Positions 6,428 to 7,010 of a DNA stretch of 7,010 nt are shown here, one piece after another. Position 1 is the stretch's first letter, and each line of letters begins with the position of its first letter. The DNA is from a bacterium (GTDB taxonomy: Bacteria; Elusimicrobiota; Elusimicrobia; Elusimicrobiales; UBA9959), in NCBI GenBank assembly GCA_021845705.1, contig JAJZVJ010000125.1, positions 1 to 7,010 on the forward strand. Reading direction: 5' to 3'. Below the pieces are notes generated by a model. That model saw nothing but the letters and a program-made list of their open reading frames with translations. It made no database searches and had not been told where the DNA came from. Made by a program: the position numbers and the translations under genes.

Positions 6428-6443
6428 AAGCTTCCCGTAGAAC

Positions 6444-6450
6444 AAGAGGT
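6444..6450 (+). promoter_or_regulatory. Ribosome-binding site of the ABC-2 permease
   Basis: AAGAGGT ends 11 nt before the ATG at 6462, a slightly long spacing. It begins 17 bp after the right end of the palindrome, so a large hairpin in the mRNA would stand close to the initiation site. Confidence 0.5.
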
Positions 6451-6461
6451 AACGCTGACAG

Positions 6462-7010
6462 ATGAATTTCGCACGGATAATAGCCGCTTTCATCCGCAGG
6501 GATTTCCTGGCGGAAAAGAGCTACCGGCTCTCTTTCGCGCTGGGCGCGCTGGCCACGCTGGCCAACCTGGCCGTGTTCTTTTTCATAGGAAAGCTTTTCG
6601 GCGGCGGGCTGGCGCCGCAGCTGGAGCCTTACGGCACCGGCTATTTCGCTTACGTTTTTACGGCTTTGGCTTTTTTCGGTTATATAGGGACAGGGGCGGG
6701 GTCATACGCCGGGCGGCTGCGCCTGGAGCAGACGCAGGGCACGCTTGAGGCGGCGCTTTCCACCCCGCTGAAGGTGCTGCCGATGCTGGCCGCCATGTCC
6801 GCCTGGAATTTTCTCTTCGCCACTTTCGAGCTGCTGGTCTACGCGGTGGCGGGCATTTTTATTTTCAAGCTGGATTTTTCGGCGGCCAACTGGCCCGCGG
6901 CGGCCGTCGTATTCCTTCTCTCGGCAGCCTGCTTCGCGGCGCTGGGGATACTTTCCTCGTGCTTCGTGGTGCTTTTCAAGCGCGGCAACCCGCTGGCCTG
7001 GGTACTGAAC
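6462..7010 (+). CDS. ABC-2 type transporter permease (partial, C-terminus off window)
   Basis: I translated 183 residues from the ATG at 6462 to the window end with no stop. The protein starts with a short cytoplasmic amphipathic segment (FIRRDFLAEKSYR), then shows hydrophobic segments at about 24-46, 61-83, 107-135 and 144-172, each likely to span the inner membrane. Between the second and third is RLRLEQTQGTLEAALSTPL (85-103), the cytoplasmic loop typical of ABC-2 permeases (EQ..GTLE.L..TP). About six helices are usual, so roughly 70-100 residues are missing. An in-frame TGA at 6456-6458 makes this ATG the first possible start. With the upstream ATPase it should form an exporter. A drug, lipid or polysaccharide substrate is possible, but the sequence does not say which. 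Confidence 0.88.
   Translation, partial: MNFARIIAAFIRRDFLAEKSYRLSFALGALATLANLAVFFFIGKLFGGGLAPQLEPYGTGYFAYVFTALAFFGYIGTGAGSYAGRLRLEQTQGTLEAALSTPLKVLPMLAAMSAWNFLFATFELLVYAVAGIFIFKLDFSAANWPAAAVVFLLSAACFAALGILSSCFVVLFKRGNPLAWVLN

Noticed and set aside
6259..6465. 68-codon open frame overlapping the ABC ATPase stop and covering the palindrome
   Set aside because: It is essentially a translation of the inverted repeat, is Arg/Ser-rich with no family resemblance, has no clear ribosome site and overlaps the permease start.
1..7010. CRISPR arrays, tRNA or rRNA genes, insertion sequences
   Set aside because: No regularly spaced repeats, no cloverleaf or rRNA signature and no transposase-like protein were seen; coding sequence covers nearly the whole window.

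Overview
The window is GC-rich bacterial DNA with two divergent gene sets read outward from a roughly 210-bp intergenic region (5392-5603). All five genes avoid the codons TTA, CTA and TCA, yet use ATA freely for isoleucine. That mix, with the gene content, suggests a GC-rich Gram-negative-type bacterium such as a deltaproteobacterial or Elusimicrobiota-like lineage. This is a guess: no rRNA or other marker gene is present.

Minus strand, 5391 to 1: a trehalose cluster in the order otsA, otsB, treS-mak. The first protein is unusual. Its C-terminal two thirds is a complete GT20 trehalose-6-phosphate synthase, and its N-terminal 240 residues look like a receptor: membrane helix, extracytoplasmic domain, second membrane helix, HAMP-like segment. 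otsB, a HAD-family trehalose-phosphatase, follows after a single TAA in the same reading frame. After 68 bp comes a trehalose synthase (GH13) fused to the start of a maltokinase, which runs off the left edge. Together they would make trehalose from UDP-glucose and glucose-6-phosphate, then convert it to maltose and possibly maltose-1-phosphate, the entry to the GlgE alpha-glucan route. The maltokinase N-terminal part is divergent at several usually conserved positions, so the kinase step is doubtful.

Centre: a good sigma70-type promoter (TGGACA, 17 bp, TAGAAT) points towards otsA. The predicted leader of about 100 nt holds a GC-rich hairpin followed by a U-tract, just upstream of the otsA ribosome-binding site. 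This looks like a transcription attenuator. A second short reading frame with a strong Shine-Dalgarno starts just before the hairpin and would be translated through it.

Plus strand, 5604 to the right edge: a small ABC-transporter ATPase and the start of an ABC-2-type permease, a likely export pair of unknown substrate. Between them lies a 135-bp imperfect palindrome (6293-6427) with perfect 20-bp ends and two internal hairpins. It resembles an ERIC/MITE-type intergenic repeat or a structured RNA element.

The main points to follow up are the receptor-like trehalose-phosphate synthase, its leader attenuator, the single-stop otsA/otsB junction, the altered maltokinase segment and the 135-bp palindrome.
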